DNA of 64,000 nt from Loripinus fragilis. Lineage: Eukaryota; Mollusca; Bivalvia; Lucinida; Lucinidae. Positions 52,561 through 62,407 of the stretch are shown here, piece by piece. A program made the position numbers and the translations under genes. Position 1 is the stretch's first letter. Every line of letters starts with the position of its first letter. The DNA lies in contig OZ026514.1 in the NCBI GenBank assembly GCA_964019695.1, positions 97,726,345-97,790,344 on the forward strand, in the 5' to 3' direction. The notes beneath the pieces are model-generated. The model saw only the letters and a list, made by a program, of their open reading frames with translations, ran no database searches and was not told the DNA's origin.

Positions 52561-52875
52561 TTGCAAAAGTACCCCTTTGGGGGTTTCCAGTATAGAAAGT
52601 GCATAACGCAACGTGAAAAAAGCAACATCGAGCCAAGATTTAAAGGACAAATCAACAAGACTACTCATTGTAAGCATTTCCAAGTATGTACTTTTATTTG
52701 AGGAAGCTACAAATACTATTTGATGTATGTGTTTATCTATATTTAGAGGAGCAATTTATTCTATCAAATCTGTCAAATGAAAAGTCTACAACAAATTGAT
52801 TTGTCTGTTCTCTGAGCTGATCGCAGACTTCACTGTTTTAAACTCACTACAAATTGAAAAGGGCGTGAGTAGTAT

Positions 52876-53085
52876 CAACCCTTAAAGCGCCAATCACGAC
52901 TGCAGCAGACGACAAATTTTGGGATATCTTTCCCAATTTTCGACAAAAATAAGGTATGATATTACATTAGAATCGCCTGCCAGCAGACGAATCTCAAGAA
53001 ATATCATGCCTCATTTGTTATTTTTGAAAAAGCGGCAAAATTTTAAATTGTCGTCTGCTGCAAATTATAGGTGGCGCTTTATGAA
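52876..53085. mobile_element. MITE family D2
   Basis: CAACCCTTAAAGCGCCAATC, GCAGCAGACGACAAATTTTG, AAAAGCGGCAAAATTTTAAA, TTGTCGTCTGCTGCAAATTA, GGTGGCGCTTTA. Same arms as the right part of 24630-25048. Confidence 0.7.
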
Positions 53086-53229
53086 TGGTACTTATCACAT
53101 TGACAATCAGCGAAAGTACTATACAGGTGAGCATGTGCATTCCATCAGTCTCCCCCCGCTGTCCGCAAGGCTAAGAAGCCAAAAATTTTAATTGACAGGC
53201 CTGCAAATGAGTGTGCGCAATTGATAATT

Positions 53230-53610
53230 ATATTTCTTATTTCTCAACCAAAATATATATTGGGAACTCAAACGATTCGTCTCATCAAAGAAAGAGGACA
53301 AAGATCAGGAATCGATGCAATCAAGTACCACACTTGACCCATGATACCAATGGAAAAATGCACGTCACAATTAGACATCACAAACGAGAGCCAAGAGGTC
53401 AGCCCTTTCCCAGCAGGTGACCACAAGGCATCAACAAACAGACGTGCATAAAAACATAACAAAACAAGACAGTAATCACATAAATGATCCACAAAAGAAG
53501 CACCGCCTTGGAAATGTCAGTAAAAATAGTTTAATAGAGAGCTTAAACCGGTTTAACGGTGCACCAACCTCACCCTTAGTTCAGATGTTGATCAGACACA
53601 TGTTTAAGTT
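53230..53610 (-). repeat. Family H fragment followed by repeat family N copy
   Basis: 53230-53285 is a decayed H end (TTATTTCTCAACCAAAATAT). 53285-53610 is family N: GATCAGGAATCGATGCAATC, AAGTACCACACTTGACCC, GAGAGCCAAGAGGTCAGCCC, TTTCCCAGCAGGTGACCAC, TGATCCACAAAAGAAGCACC, TAAACCGGTTTAACGGTGCA. Confidence 0.7.
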
Positions 53611-53614
53611 GGTA

Positions 53615-54150
53615 AGAAAATTAATACAATATGAATTTAATGGAGGGACGTCATCAGGAAACTTGTGTTTTTATACTCGTATGCAAACATCACCGACGAC
53701 TTATCTGGTGGCATGATAACTTTAAGCCATGAATACTACTCTTAAAAACTCTTGCTTTTTTATGTTGCTGTGCTGACCGGTTCGGGTTTTACCGAAGAAT
53801 GGCCTAAAAGTGTACTAAAAGTATTTTTTCCATGTAACGGTTCAAGATGGTTTGTTGTTCGCGTGACAAGAAATTATTTCTATGAATATTTCATACAAAC
53901 GCGTGATCTTAATTTCCAGGAACTTCTATGAGTGAATTGGAATAACTGGATGCATGCAATACATATCATGATATTTTGGCTTTTTCTTTTCATAACTAAT
54001 AAACGAGATAATGGGCAAACTGCTTCAAATTGACCCTTCTTTCTTCCTCCGGTAGACGCTCACTTTTAGTGGATGGGGATGCTAAACTTAAGTCTGTAGG
54101 CTTGGAAGAAGTGTATTGCATCCCTCTATTTCTAAGTGCAATACCAAGAG
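53615..54150. other. No feature recognised
   Basis: AT-rich, nothing supported. Confidence 0.4.
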
Positions 54151-54154
54151 AAAA

Positions 54155-54440
54155 TTAGGCTACTGTCCATTCTAAGGCGGTGGTTCTGTTGTTGACTCTT
54201 TGCTGATTGTTCTCCCGTTGTGGGATTTTGTAGTTATTCTATGTTTTGTTGTACGTAACTTTATGTCCACTCTAGTATTGCAATCATCTTGATGGGGAAG
54301 AGAGAATTGGTTGCTTTGCTAAGTTTGTCTTCCTGGTGTCTCGTGATAGATGTGTTGCTCTTCCTCGCAGTGCAATGGTTTGTCTGCAGTTTGTGATTGT
54401 GGTATTTCCTGATCATACTTACTATTTTTGGGATCAGAGG
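54155..54440 (+). repeat. Repeat family N' copy
   Basis: CTGTCCATTCTAAGGCGGTG, ATTGCAATCATCTTGATGGG, GTCTTCCTGGTGTCTCGTGA, GTTGCTCTTCCTCGCAGTGC, TATTTCCTGATCATACTTAC. Confidence 0.8.
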
Positions 54441-54829
54441 AATGTGACTAGCGGTGGTACATGTAGCTGCAATATACCCAGATGCTCGTAGCAACAGCTG
54501 ATTCAAAGTACTCGATGATATCATGCTAAGAGACAGCGCATCTGCACAGTACATGGGGATATGACGGTTACCAATTTTAAGGTGAACAACCGCAAGAAAT
54601 TGACAGCTGGTGACAAGTTTAAAGGTGTACAACCGCAAAAGAATTTGACAAAGTGTGAAATCTGCGTGTTTTGCATTTTGGTTGCATTAGCACTGACTTA
54701 ATGCAATATACAAACGATAAAATGTTAACAGTGTTCGTGACAGCACATTTGCACAATACATGGGGATATCATGTTAAAGACAGCTCATGTACACCGTACA
54801 TAAGATAGCATACTAGAGAAAGTAAGAAA

Positions 54830-55010
54830 GACAGCAAGGATCAGGAATTGATACAATCAAGTACCACACCTGTCCCAGGATACCAAATGGGAAAGTAATA
54901 AAATCACAATAAACATCACAAACAAGAGCCAAGACGTCAGCCTTTTCTCTTCAGGTGACCACAAGGCAGCAATGAACAGACGCGAAAGCATGACAAACAC
55001 AAGACATAAA
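54830..55010 (-). repeat. Repeat family N, partial
   Basis: GATCAGGAATTGATACAATC, AAGTACCACACCTGTCCCAG, GAGCCAAGACGTCAGCC, TCAGGTGACCACAAGGCAGC. Confidence 0.7.
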
Positions 55011-55084
55011 GCCTGTTTTCACAGTATATATAGGGATATCATGTAGGTAGCGCATGGGATACCGTTTTAAATAGCCAGGCCGTA

Positions 55085-55205
55085 CTTAAAATCAATTTTC
55101 TTATTTCTCAGCCAAAACATATGTTTTGGGTACTCAATGTACTGTTCTGTTGAGCACCCAAATCAAATGTTGAAACCGAAGGATAAGAAAATAAGCACAA
55201 ATTTT
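55085..55205. mobile_element. Palindromic MITE family H copy
   Basis: TTTCTTATTTCTCAGCCAAA, GGTACTCAATGTACTGTTCT, GTTGAGCACCC, GGATAAGAAAATAAGC. Confidence 0.65.
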
Positions 55206-55364
55206 GTTTATCCTGAATTTCATGGGAATATATGTACCACATTTGCACTGACGAAAGATGAGTACATTTAAGTTTAGTTTTCTATAAATATTGCAAACTG
55301 TTAAGCTGAATTATGTAAGTCTGGCTTTTCCGTGGAATAAAATATTAATATTGAATATATATAT

Positions 55365-55580
55365 TCTTAGATCCTTGCATGCTCCAGATATTTTTGCATA
55401 TTTTTGTCGTCTTCTGCTTTTTTTCCAAAGTTACCTTTTTTCAAAATTTATTCAGGAATACATCCAGTGTTTTAACTAGTTTAGAATCAGATCTGGTCCG
55501 ACGATTTGTTTGGCCTGATCTGGGTTCAAATGGTTTGCAGATGAACCAAAGTTTTCACTGGCATGCCGCAAAGAATTAAG
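55365..55580. mobile_element. Hairpin MITE family B copy (inverted)
   Basis: CATATTTTTGTCGTCTTCTG, GAATCAGATCTGGTCCGACG, ATTTGTTTGGCCTGATCTGG, TTTTCACTGGCATGCCGCAA. Confidence 0.6.
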
Positions 55581-55584
55581 CACA

Positions 55585-56360
55585 TACGATGTACGATTTG
55601 GAATTGGTTTCACATTAAACAAACCTCTAGCGACGTTTTAGATTTGTTAGGTACATATATGCATATATTATACATAAAATGCAGACATGTCTCATCTACA
55701 ATAAAATGCATGCGTATCGAATTTGTTTCCTTAAAACGCCACACTTGAGAAAAGGTACTTCGAGGCTCGTTGTCATGCTGCCATACAGAACCGTGACTTT
55801 GGACATTGCAAGATCACAAGACAAAAACTATTTGGTACACAAAGTGAATAGATCTATATCTCTTCTCACAATATAGCAAATAAAAAGGAGCATCAATGCA
55901 AATATGGTAACGTGCCCTCGGTAATGCTGGGCATTAATGTTAAATAGATCAAAAGATTCAAATCACAAGCCGACATGATCAAATATGTTTTTCTGTGCAT
56001 TATTATATACTAGACCCCAAGGTTGGTGTTGAAACTCGAGTCTGAAAGGCGAGGGTTTTAACGACCCAATGGGTCTAGCAGATGTTAACGTATCAGAAAA
56101 CCATGATTAATCGTTATTCTTTGGAAACACGCTTTGAAAAGTCCATTTTTGTATTACCTATAATGGCGAACAAAAGCATGAACTTCTTGCCAAAAATGAT
56201 AAAAATACTTTTGACAGTATAAAGGACTATCATTAATTAGTATAAAGGCGGTACCAAATATCAGTAACCTTTCGCGTAGCACCAAGTGCAAGTCTTTCAT
56301 TTGTTTTGCAAAATATGTTGCCAACGAATCGAAATTGTCGTTTCGCGGCCCATGACCATG
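55585..56360. other. No gene recognised
   Basis: Several short frames without domains. CGAGTCTGAAAGGCGAGGGT at about 56037 has no partner. Confidence 0.35.
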
Positions 56361-56371
56361 ATGACGGCTTT

Positions 56372-56372
56372 C

Positions 56373-56402
<30 letters not shown>
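56372..56402. repeat. (TTG)n microsatellite
   Basis: Ten TTG units. On the minus strand they read as a ten-Asn run inside a 117-codon frame (56586-56233) whose C-terminal half (SWSWAAKRQFRFVGNIF) I do not recognise; that frame is not called as a gene. Confidence 0.9.
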
Positions 56403-56404
<2 letters not shown>

Positions 56405-56689
56405 TTGTACCTTTTTGTTCCGTACAGATAAGTGATTACGTATACGATATCAAACGCGTATTGGAATGAACTAGTCGCTTGGAATGGCAAAGTGGAATAA
56501 AGCAAAGGCTCAATGGTGCGCATGAATGTGTGTTTTGATATCCTTATTCGTATGACGTGGCTACAGTTTAAATTAATGCAACACATCTTCAGACAGATCG
56601 TAACAGAACAAATTACATCCCAGGCCTAAAACCATTAGCTCTGGTGTTAACGAATACGCCGTAAATCCTGAAAAGTTTGATACATTACT

Positions 56690-56760
56690 CCATTTTTGTC
56701 GACTGGAATTTCCCGTTCTTGTCAATTGGAATTTCCCGTTCTTGTCAATTGGGAAATTCC
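56690..56760. repeat. Short tandem plus inverted repeat
   Basis: GGAATTTCCCGTTCTTGTCA occurs twice, followed by ATTGGGAAATTCC as the complement. Confidence 0.75.
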
Positions 56761-56797
56761 ATATTCAATTTTAGGGTTTTCATTTCTCAGAAAGAAA

Positions 56798-56885
56798 ACA
56801 GTGAAGATCTGACCAAATGCTGCCTTCTCCACCGTGAAGTATGATTTGGGTCTGCACTGTTGCCTATGTCCCACAAAATAGAACA
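56798..56885. repeat. Family C fragment
   Basis: AAACAGTGAAGATCTGACCA and TGATTTGGGTCTGCACTGTT. Confidence 0.5.
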
Positions 56886-57094
56886 CAAGGCCCCATGGTC
56901 ATATTTTTTCATGTTCAACTTAAATGAGCATGAACTTTCAACTGCTAATAAAAACTAAACTGCTGAAAAAATACTTTTCTTTCGATACATTTGTTTTATC
57001 TTGCTAAAAAATGGCATAATAACAGTCATGAGTTAATAAAATTTCGTGCTTAGTTGAGTTGAGCATGAAAAAGTTTTATAACCCCGAGGCTAGG
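56886..57094. mobile_element. MITE family A2 copy
   Basis: CAAGGCCCCATGGTCATATT, TTCATGTTCAACTTAAATGA, right arm GTTGAGCATGAAAAAGTTTT and ATAACCCCGAGGC. Confidence 0.65.
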
Positions 57095-57133
57095 CTTCAG
57101 TATAGGTCAACTCAGCATATTCTGCTGAAGTAA

Positions 57134-57352
57134 CTACTGTAAACTCGGAAATTTTCGCGAGGGTTTAATTTTCGCGAACTTTCGCATATGCGAAGTTTCA
57201 TGTAAATAAAATCCTCGCGAAAAGGCGAAATCAATCTGTCGTTTACTGATATAGATAAATCATGCCTTAGTCGTGAATATTTAACGTCGCAAATATGTCT
57301 TTTAACACTTTTCGCGAAAATAAGATTCTCGCGAAAATTTTCGAATTTTCAG
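57134..57352. mobile_element. MITE family T (TTTTCGCGA-rich), 219 bp
   Basis: CTGTAAACTCGGAAATTTTC with GCGAGGGTTTAATTTTCGCG at the left, and the complement style TTTTCGCGAAAATAAGATTC, TCGCGAAAATTTTCG, AATTTTCAG at the right. Symmetric CG-containing TIRs. Confidence 0.7.
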
Positions 57353-57368
57353 AATGTCGTCAATTTTA

Positions 57369-57479
57369 GCCAGCTCATGAGTTTTTGGTATTCACCGCGT
57401 GGACGATCAGCCGTTTCTCAGATGAGTCTGCACATTCACGTAATCTATACAGAGCCTTCAGTTGTCGCTGTATCATAAA
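57369..57479. repeat. Family V partial copy
   Basis: CCAGCTCATGAGTTTTTGGT, TCAGATGAGTCTGCACATTC, CAGAGCCTTCAGTTGTCGCT. Confidence 0.55.
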
Positions 57480-57840
57480 CAGTAAAACCTCGAAAATTCT
57501 AAGTTTTTCGATTTTTCGAAATACTAGCTAATTCGAAATAATTTCGAGAGACACTGGTTTCAGAGAGGACCTATTCATGATCTATTTAAATCCGTGTCTT
57601 TAATAACAACATGTTTTGGGTGCGTAAAAGAACGCGCCCAAAACTTCTGTTTGATAGAAAACAAACTGATAATATTCTTTTCTATTTTTTTTTTATATTA
57701 TATATATATTTTTTTTTTTGGGGGGGGGGGGGGGTGGGGGGGCTTGCATATTTTTATATCTACCCCCCCCCCCCCCCCCCCTATATTTCGAAATACTGGT
57801 TATTCGAAATAAAACTGCCAGTTAGTTATGAGGACTTCGA
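57480..57840. mobile_element. Possible pogo/Tigger-type MITE with opposed G and C runs
   Basis: CAGTAAAACCTCGAAAATTC at the left resembles the ends of pogo/Tigger-type elements as I know them. ATTTCGAAATACTGG at the right partly pairs with TTTCGAAATACTAG near the left end. In the middle lie G14-T-G7 (57721-57742) and C19 (57763-57781), a mirror pair across an AT-rich loop. Boundaries uncertain. Confidence 0.4.
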
Positions 57841-57991
57841 TTTTGGGAGATTCTATTATACGTATTTATCCCTCATATAAGTTCATTTCTGGTAGCTGTA
57901 AATATCACTTAGATGATTTTCGGCTTAGCAAAATCGGCTGTTGTTACCTGATTGACCGATTGGCAAATGTGAACATCGTCCGCAAAGCCTT

Positions 57992-58150
57992 GGCCAAATA
58001 AAAAAATGGCTTTCGGGACATAACAGGTCTGAAAATGTTAAGTATGGTAGAATCGCATATTTTTTTTAGTTATTTTTTTTTTCATTATTTTTTTTCCTGG
58101 AAAAAGCTACAATATTTCGCATTTCAAAATGCAAAAATCCTCATACTTCC
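57992..58150. repeat. MITE family I, degraded partial copy
   Basis: GGCCAAATAAAAAAATGGC, ACAGGTCTGAAAATGTTAAG, TGGAAAAAGCTACAATATTT, CGCATTTCAAAATGCAAAA. Confidence 0.6.
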
Positions 58151-58407
58151 AGCAACCTATATTCATGTTTGCTTCTGAAGTAATTATTATGGTAATAACT
58201 AACTTCCAGAAATGGCAGTTCCTCTTAGACAAAGCTACAGACAGACTAATCATAGTAATTGACCGTAATAATACCTAATACTAATACTTTGTCGCTTTCA
58301 AACTCTAGAGTATTACAGTTTTATTCCTTATTTACAACTTATGTACATGTACTCGCGAAAATACAGAAAAGGCTATCTCCAGGCCTCCAGAAAAGAGTGC
58401 ATATTAG

Positions 58408-58470
58408 AAAATTATTTTTCTTATTTCTCGACCAAAACATATGTTGTGGCTGAGGTACTCAAAAGTAAGT
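58408..58470. repeat. MITE family H fragment
   Basis: TTTCTTATTTCTCGACCAAA, ACATATGTTGTGG, GGTACTCAAAAG. Confidence 0.6.
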
Positions 58471-58734
58471 GACAGATAACTTTATATCCCGAAAAAACAT
58501 TGTGCCAGGTTATTCAAACGTGTAGAAACAAGCGCTTTCGAGGGAAAACAACATCGCCCTCCATGGGCAAGTTCTTGAAGCAGTTGGAGTAACCATAAGT
58601 AAAACCTTTCAATGGAAGACTCACATACTACGTAGATAACATCATTGCTAAAGCGTGGAGAACAGTGGGATTCCTGCAATGAAACATGTATAACCGCACA
58701 AAGGAAATTTGTGAGGCAAGACCAATAATCGCTT

Positions 58735-58870
58735 AATGCAGATCAAAGGTACTGCACGGGAGCTTCTGCAGTGCTTTTGACCTTCATAAAACATGGTATT
58801 AAAACCCTTGTTTTGTCTTTATTTGAGTGGCCGCTTACGAGTAAGACAGGTTTCACTGTATATGTATGTG
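58735..58870. repeat. Family F element, second copy
   Basis: AATGCAGATCAAAGGTACTG, TGCAGTGCTTTTGACCTTC, GAGTGGCCGCTTACGAGTAA, GACAGGTTTCACTGTATATG. Confidence 0.55.
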
Positions 58871-58918
58871 GGTTGCTTTACATAAGTCATGAGCCCTTTT
58901 TGTATCATCATACTGTGT

Positions 58919-59245
58919 TAGGGCAAAGATTTGGCACCAGTAAAATGCATTTAGGCCCCCGGTGGCTCCGGCTGCTGTCCGTTCTAAGGCGGTGGCTCTG
59001 TTGTAGTTGATCTATTGTTTGATATACCTCCCATTGTCTGTGGAAGTTCTGTGTTTGTCTTTTTTTTCTTATGCATTACTTTGTGTCCATTTTAGTTTTG
59101 CAATCATCTTGAAGAGGAAGAGGCAGCTGGTTGCTTTGTTATTGTTGTCTTACAGATGTATTGTTACTAGCCATGTTCTGAGGTTCTTCCTCGCAGTGCC
59201 GTGGGTTGGTCTGCAGTGTGTGAGATCATACTCACTTAACTTTTA
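58919..59245 (+). repeat. Repeat family N', near-complete copy
   Basis: GGGCAAAGATTTGGCACCAG, TAAAATGCATTTAGGCCCCC, GGTGGCTCCGGCTGCTGTCC, GTTCTAAGGCGGTGGCTC, TTTTGCAATCATCTTGAAGA, TTCCTCGCAGTGCCGTGGGT, GATCATACTCACTTAAC. Confidence 0.8.
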
Positions 59246-59249
59246 TATT

Positions 59250-59995
59250 GTAAATTTGCACACAATTGCACACCTTAAGTCTTACCAAGAATACCATTAG
59301 ATAGATTCAATTTGATACTTTCTTTGTCAGTCTGCACGCTCTAAACGTGCCTCGTGCAACATGGAAGGCTTTCTGTTTCCTCTGGACAGAATGTACTAGT
59401 AATCAGCTGCTTTAATTAAGGGATTTGCTTTTCTTTGCCTATATATTAGCCGTTCCATGAAACAATGGTGGAGCTTCTCGTCTTGCATGACGCCATTCTT
59501 TAAATGCACAATACACCTCCCCAAATGAAAATTTTGAATACAGTTATCCCCTAATTCTACGTGTGTGCGAACAGCAAAAGAAAAAACAACAACCCAAAAC
59601 TAGCGAGTGAGCGTTTCGCAAACACGCCTGAACCTTTATTGATCACTTGCGTGATGAGAGTCATATCGTATGATATGGCTGACTTGTCATTTGTCCTGTG
59701 TCTGATGTGATAAGCCTGCAGCACGACATACTTAATGAAATAAACAACGCTAATGGCCTTACATAGCTTAACTAGTTTCCGATAACTTTTGGCATCATTT
59801 CAGTGTGTCGAATAAACGTGCTGAGTCAACTCGCTGAATCTCGGGCCACTATTAGCCCGCCTTCGCGCCAGGGCCGCGCTCGTGCCCCTCCAGTGCTCAA
59901 CATGTGCATATATGTGTAAACTTTAGTTCAGACTTTTCTGTACTTTTGTTGCTTATTTGCACAGGATTATTGAGCTTAAAAATGTAAATACATGT
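59250..59995. other. Mostly unassigned; family G piece at 59842-59880
   Basis: TCTCGGGCCACTATTAGCCC and GCCTTCGCGCCAGG are a decayed G hairpin. The remainder is AT-rich without features. Confidence 0.4.
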
Positions 59996-59999
59996 ATTT

Positions 60000-60085
60000 T
60001 CTTTCCCATCAGTTTTAGCATATGTTTTGGGTGCTCAGAATATCCACAACATATGTTTTGGTTGAGAAATAAGAAGAAAATATGT
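60000..60085. repeat. MITE family H, small palindromic copy
   Basis: CATATGTTTTGGGTGCTCAG faces CCACAACATATGTTTTGGTT, then GAGAAATAAGAAGAAAAT. Confidence 0.55.
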
Positions 60086-60733
60086 AAAGTTTAGCCCAGA
60101 CTATTGTAGCTGTGTTGCTCATTGGTTTGCAAATGGTTTATATCAATGAATTTTCCAGAATGGCATCTTTTTTAGTACGCTTCAAACATGTATCAATTAC
60201 TAGTAATGAGCCTATTTTTTAACATCGCCGTCTCCACAATCCATTAAGTCTTCTTCGTCATAGACTAAATCAGTCGCAGATTTAATGAAAATATGAGGTT
60301 GAAATCTTATACAAGTAATATAGTTATCCGATTATTTGATCAAATAGAGAGTCTTTTTGAATTTAATTTGTGTAAAACTGACTGGTGCGATTTGCTTCAG
60401 TCAGTGTTTCAGATAAGACATGTAATGTACTGTTGTAAAGTGTTGAGATATGAGCAACATACTCAACAGGGTAGTGTTGGGTTGATATATAAACATAGTG
60501 AAACAAGATTAGCTTTTGAGAAAGCTTAGCTTTAAGCTGTGTCAAAAGCTACCCTTGTTCCATATAAGATGACGGTTTATTGAAACTCGACTCCAGATCA
60601 ATATGAAAAGCCTCTAATCAACAAGATAGAAGCCAGCTTACGCCGATAGTTAAAAACTTTCCTTTGGAATGACAAACTAACCGCATTGCTCCGTTTTGAA
60701 AACAGTGGGTATGGACAAGTTTTGCTTTCACAG

Positions 60734-60850
60734 ATCATTTTGCGAGTTGAGTTTGTTTTGGTTTGGTTTGGTTTGATGCTTAACGTCCCAGTCAACAGCT
60801 ATGGTCATGCAGGGACAGTCAGTTCACCTAACCATACTTTTTTCTGGGCA
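60734..60850 (-). repeat. SINE family S2, 3' part, minus strand
   Basis: The complement reads GAACTGACTGTCCCTGCATG, ACCATAGCTGTTGACTGGGA, CGTTAAGCATCAAAC, then CAAACCAAAC. Its tail is the closest of the SINE copies to the LINE tail CGTTAAGCACCAAACAAAC (5492-5510). Confidence 0.7.
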
Positions 60851-60854
60851 AGTT

Positions 60855-61865
60855 TGCCAGTACTTCATGCACGTATACTTAAAGACTTTGAAAACGCATC
60901 ACCCAGATTAAATCCTTTATTTCACAAACCTTGAGATAAATTTTATTGCATATCATAGTCCGACCAGTTTGTAGTGTGTCCTAGAAAATTCATAGTTGTA
61001 AATTTACTTTAAGGTATTGAAAAAGTATCCGTTTTATGACAAGGGTGGTCGATTTTGAAGGTCACAAATTCAGCTGCAACTTAACACGCTATAGTTTTGA
61101 TTCCTGACTCAACAGATTTGCGTCATTGGCTTCTTTCATGATTGCACATTCATCATTGAACGATTTAAAATGGATTGACAGTTTGGTATGCTCATTTACA
61201 CCTCTTTAAAGATACCAACATACCCCATCCATCCTGATTACTATAGTCTAGTAATAAAAATTAACGTCGTGGGCCTTTTAAAGTTTCGATTTTTTTACGT
61301 CCGGTTTTGTTGGAAGAGGCTAAGGGCATACACAAATGACAGATTATGCATAAATTACGCTTGTATCACGTGTCTCTTGTATCAGTGTGCAAGTGACGTT
61401 AACGTAATTTTCTAAGACGTTCTCGATCACATGACAGCAGATCTCCTGTCATAATTTACATCAAAACGTCTTCCCCACGTGATTGTCAATTTAGGTAGTC
61501 ATTATCAGTAATGAAAGCCTTCAAATTTGACGTTTATTTTCGAAATATTGAAGTTATCAATTACTTTTAACTAGAAAAAAGTCTATAAACTCTTTTGCTG
61601 ATATGGTTTCATCCACGCCCAAGTTTAAAAATTATCAAAGAGCTTCAACTTACTGTGCAGAAAAGTGCTGGATGCTGTATGTACCCATGTGACGTCATTG
61701 GCAACGTCGCGTGATAGTGCAGTCAAATTAACGACTGGTTCATACGAATTTTGGGATGCACATTAAAACCTGCGAGTACCTTTTCAATCGCATAAACGGT
61801 TTGCAAGAAAGTGCAAAAAATGGTGATGCGTTTTCAAAGTCCTCTAGTATACTATCGCTTGTAAC
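60855..61865. other. No gene recognised
   Basis: AT-rich, several GACGTT/AACGTC words, no frame supported. Confidence 0.4.
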
Positions 61866-61869
61866 TGAC

Positions 61870-62260
61870 AACAAAGTAAGTAGGGGTGCAAAGATCAGGA
61901 ATCGATACAATCAAGTACCACACCCGACCCAGGATACCAATGGGAAAGTGACAAACTCAGTTAGACACCACAAACGAGAGCCAAGAGGTCAGTCCTTTCC
62001 CAGCAGGTGACCACAAAGCACATATAAACAGACGCCCACAAAGACATAGCAAACACAAGACCGAACACAAACATAAAAGATCCACAAAAGAAGTACCGCC
62101 TTGGAACGGTCAGTAAAATATTTTACTGGAGGGCTTAAACCAGTTTAACGGCGCCAACCTCACCCTTAATTCAGATGTGGATCAAGACACATATATATTT
62201 GGTTTGCATGAAAGACCCCTAACTTATTAATGCATCATCTCCTAAAACATATAAATCAAG
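61870..62260 (-). repeat. Repeat family N, longest copy, adjoining the Penelope-like ORF
   Basis: On the minus strand it reads GGGTCTTTCATGCAAACC, AAGGGTGAGGTTGGCGCCGT, TAAACTGGTTTAAGCCCTCC, AGTAAAATATTTTACTGACC, GTTCCAAGGCGGTACTTC, GACTGACCTCTTGGCTCTCG, GATTGTATCGATTCCTGATC. It shares CCAGTAAAAT, TTTAAGCCC, CCGTTCNAAGGCGGT and TTCCTGATC with N'. It lies 150 bp downstream of the Penelope-like stop codon, in the same orientation. Confidence 0.7.
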
Positions 62261-62407
62261 ATATAACAAGGAGATAAAGCAAAGATAAGGACTCAACAGT
62301 AAATAAAACTGAATACTGGAGCAAAAGAAATCCAACAGGTAAGCCCCGGTGGGCCCGACAAACAGCCAAAGCATCAGGCCCCTACCATCTCATCAATAGA
62401 TAAGTCT

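Noticed and set aside
56233..56586. 117-codon minus-strand frame with ten Asn
   Set aside because: The Asn run is a (TTG)n microsatellite; the rest has no recognised similarity.
61756..62010. Frames ending HHKREPRGQ(S/P)FPSR shared by two loci (also 53211-53420)
   Set aside because: The similarity is DNA-level similarity of repeat family N read antisense; other copies are broken at the same place.
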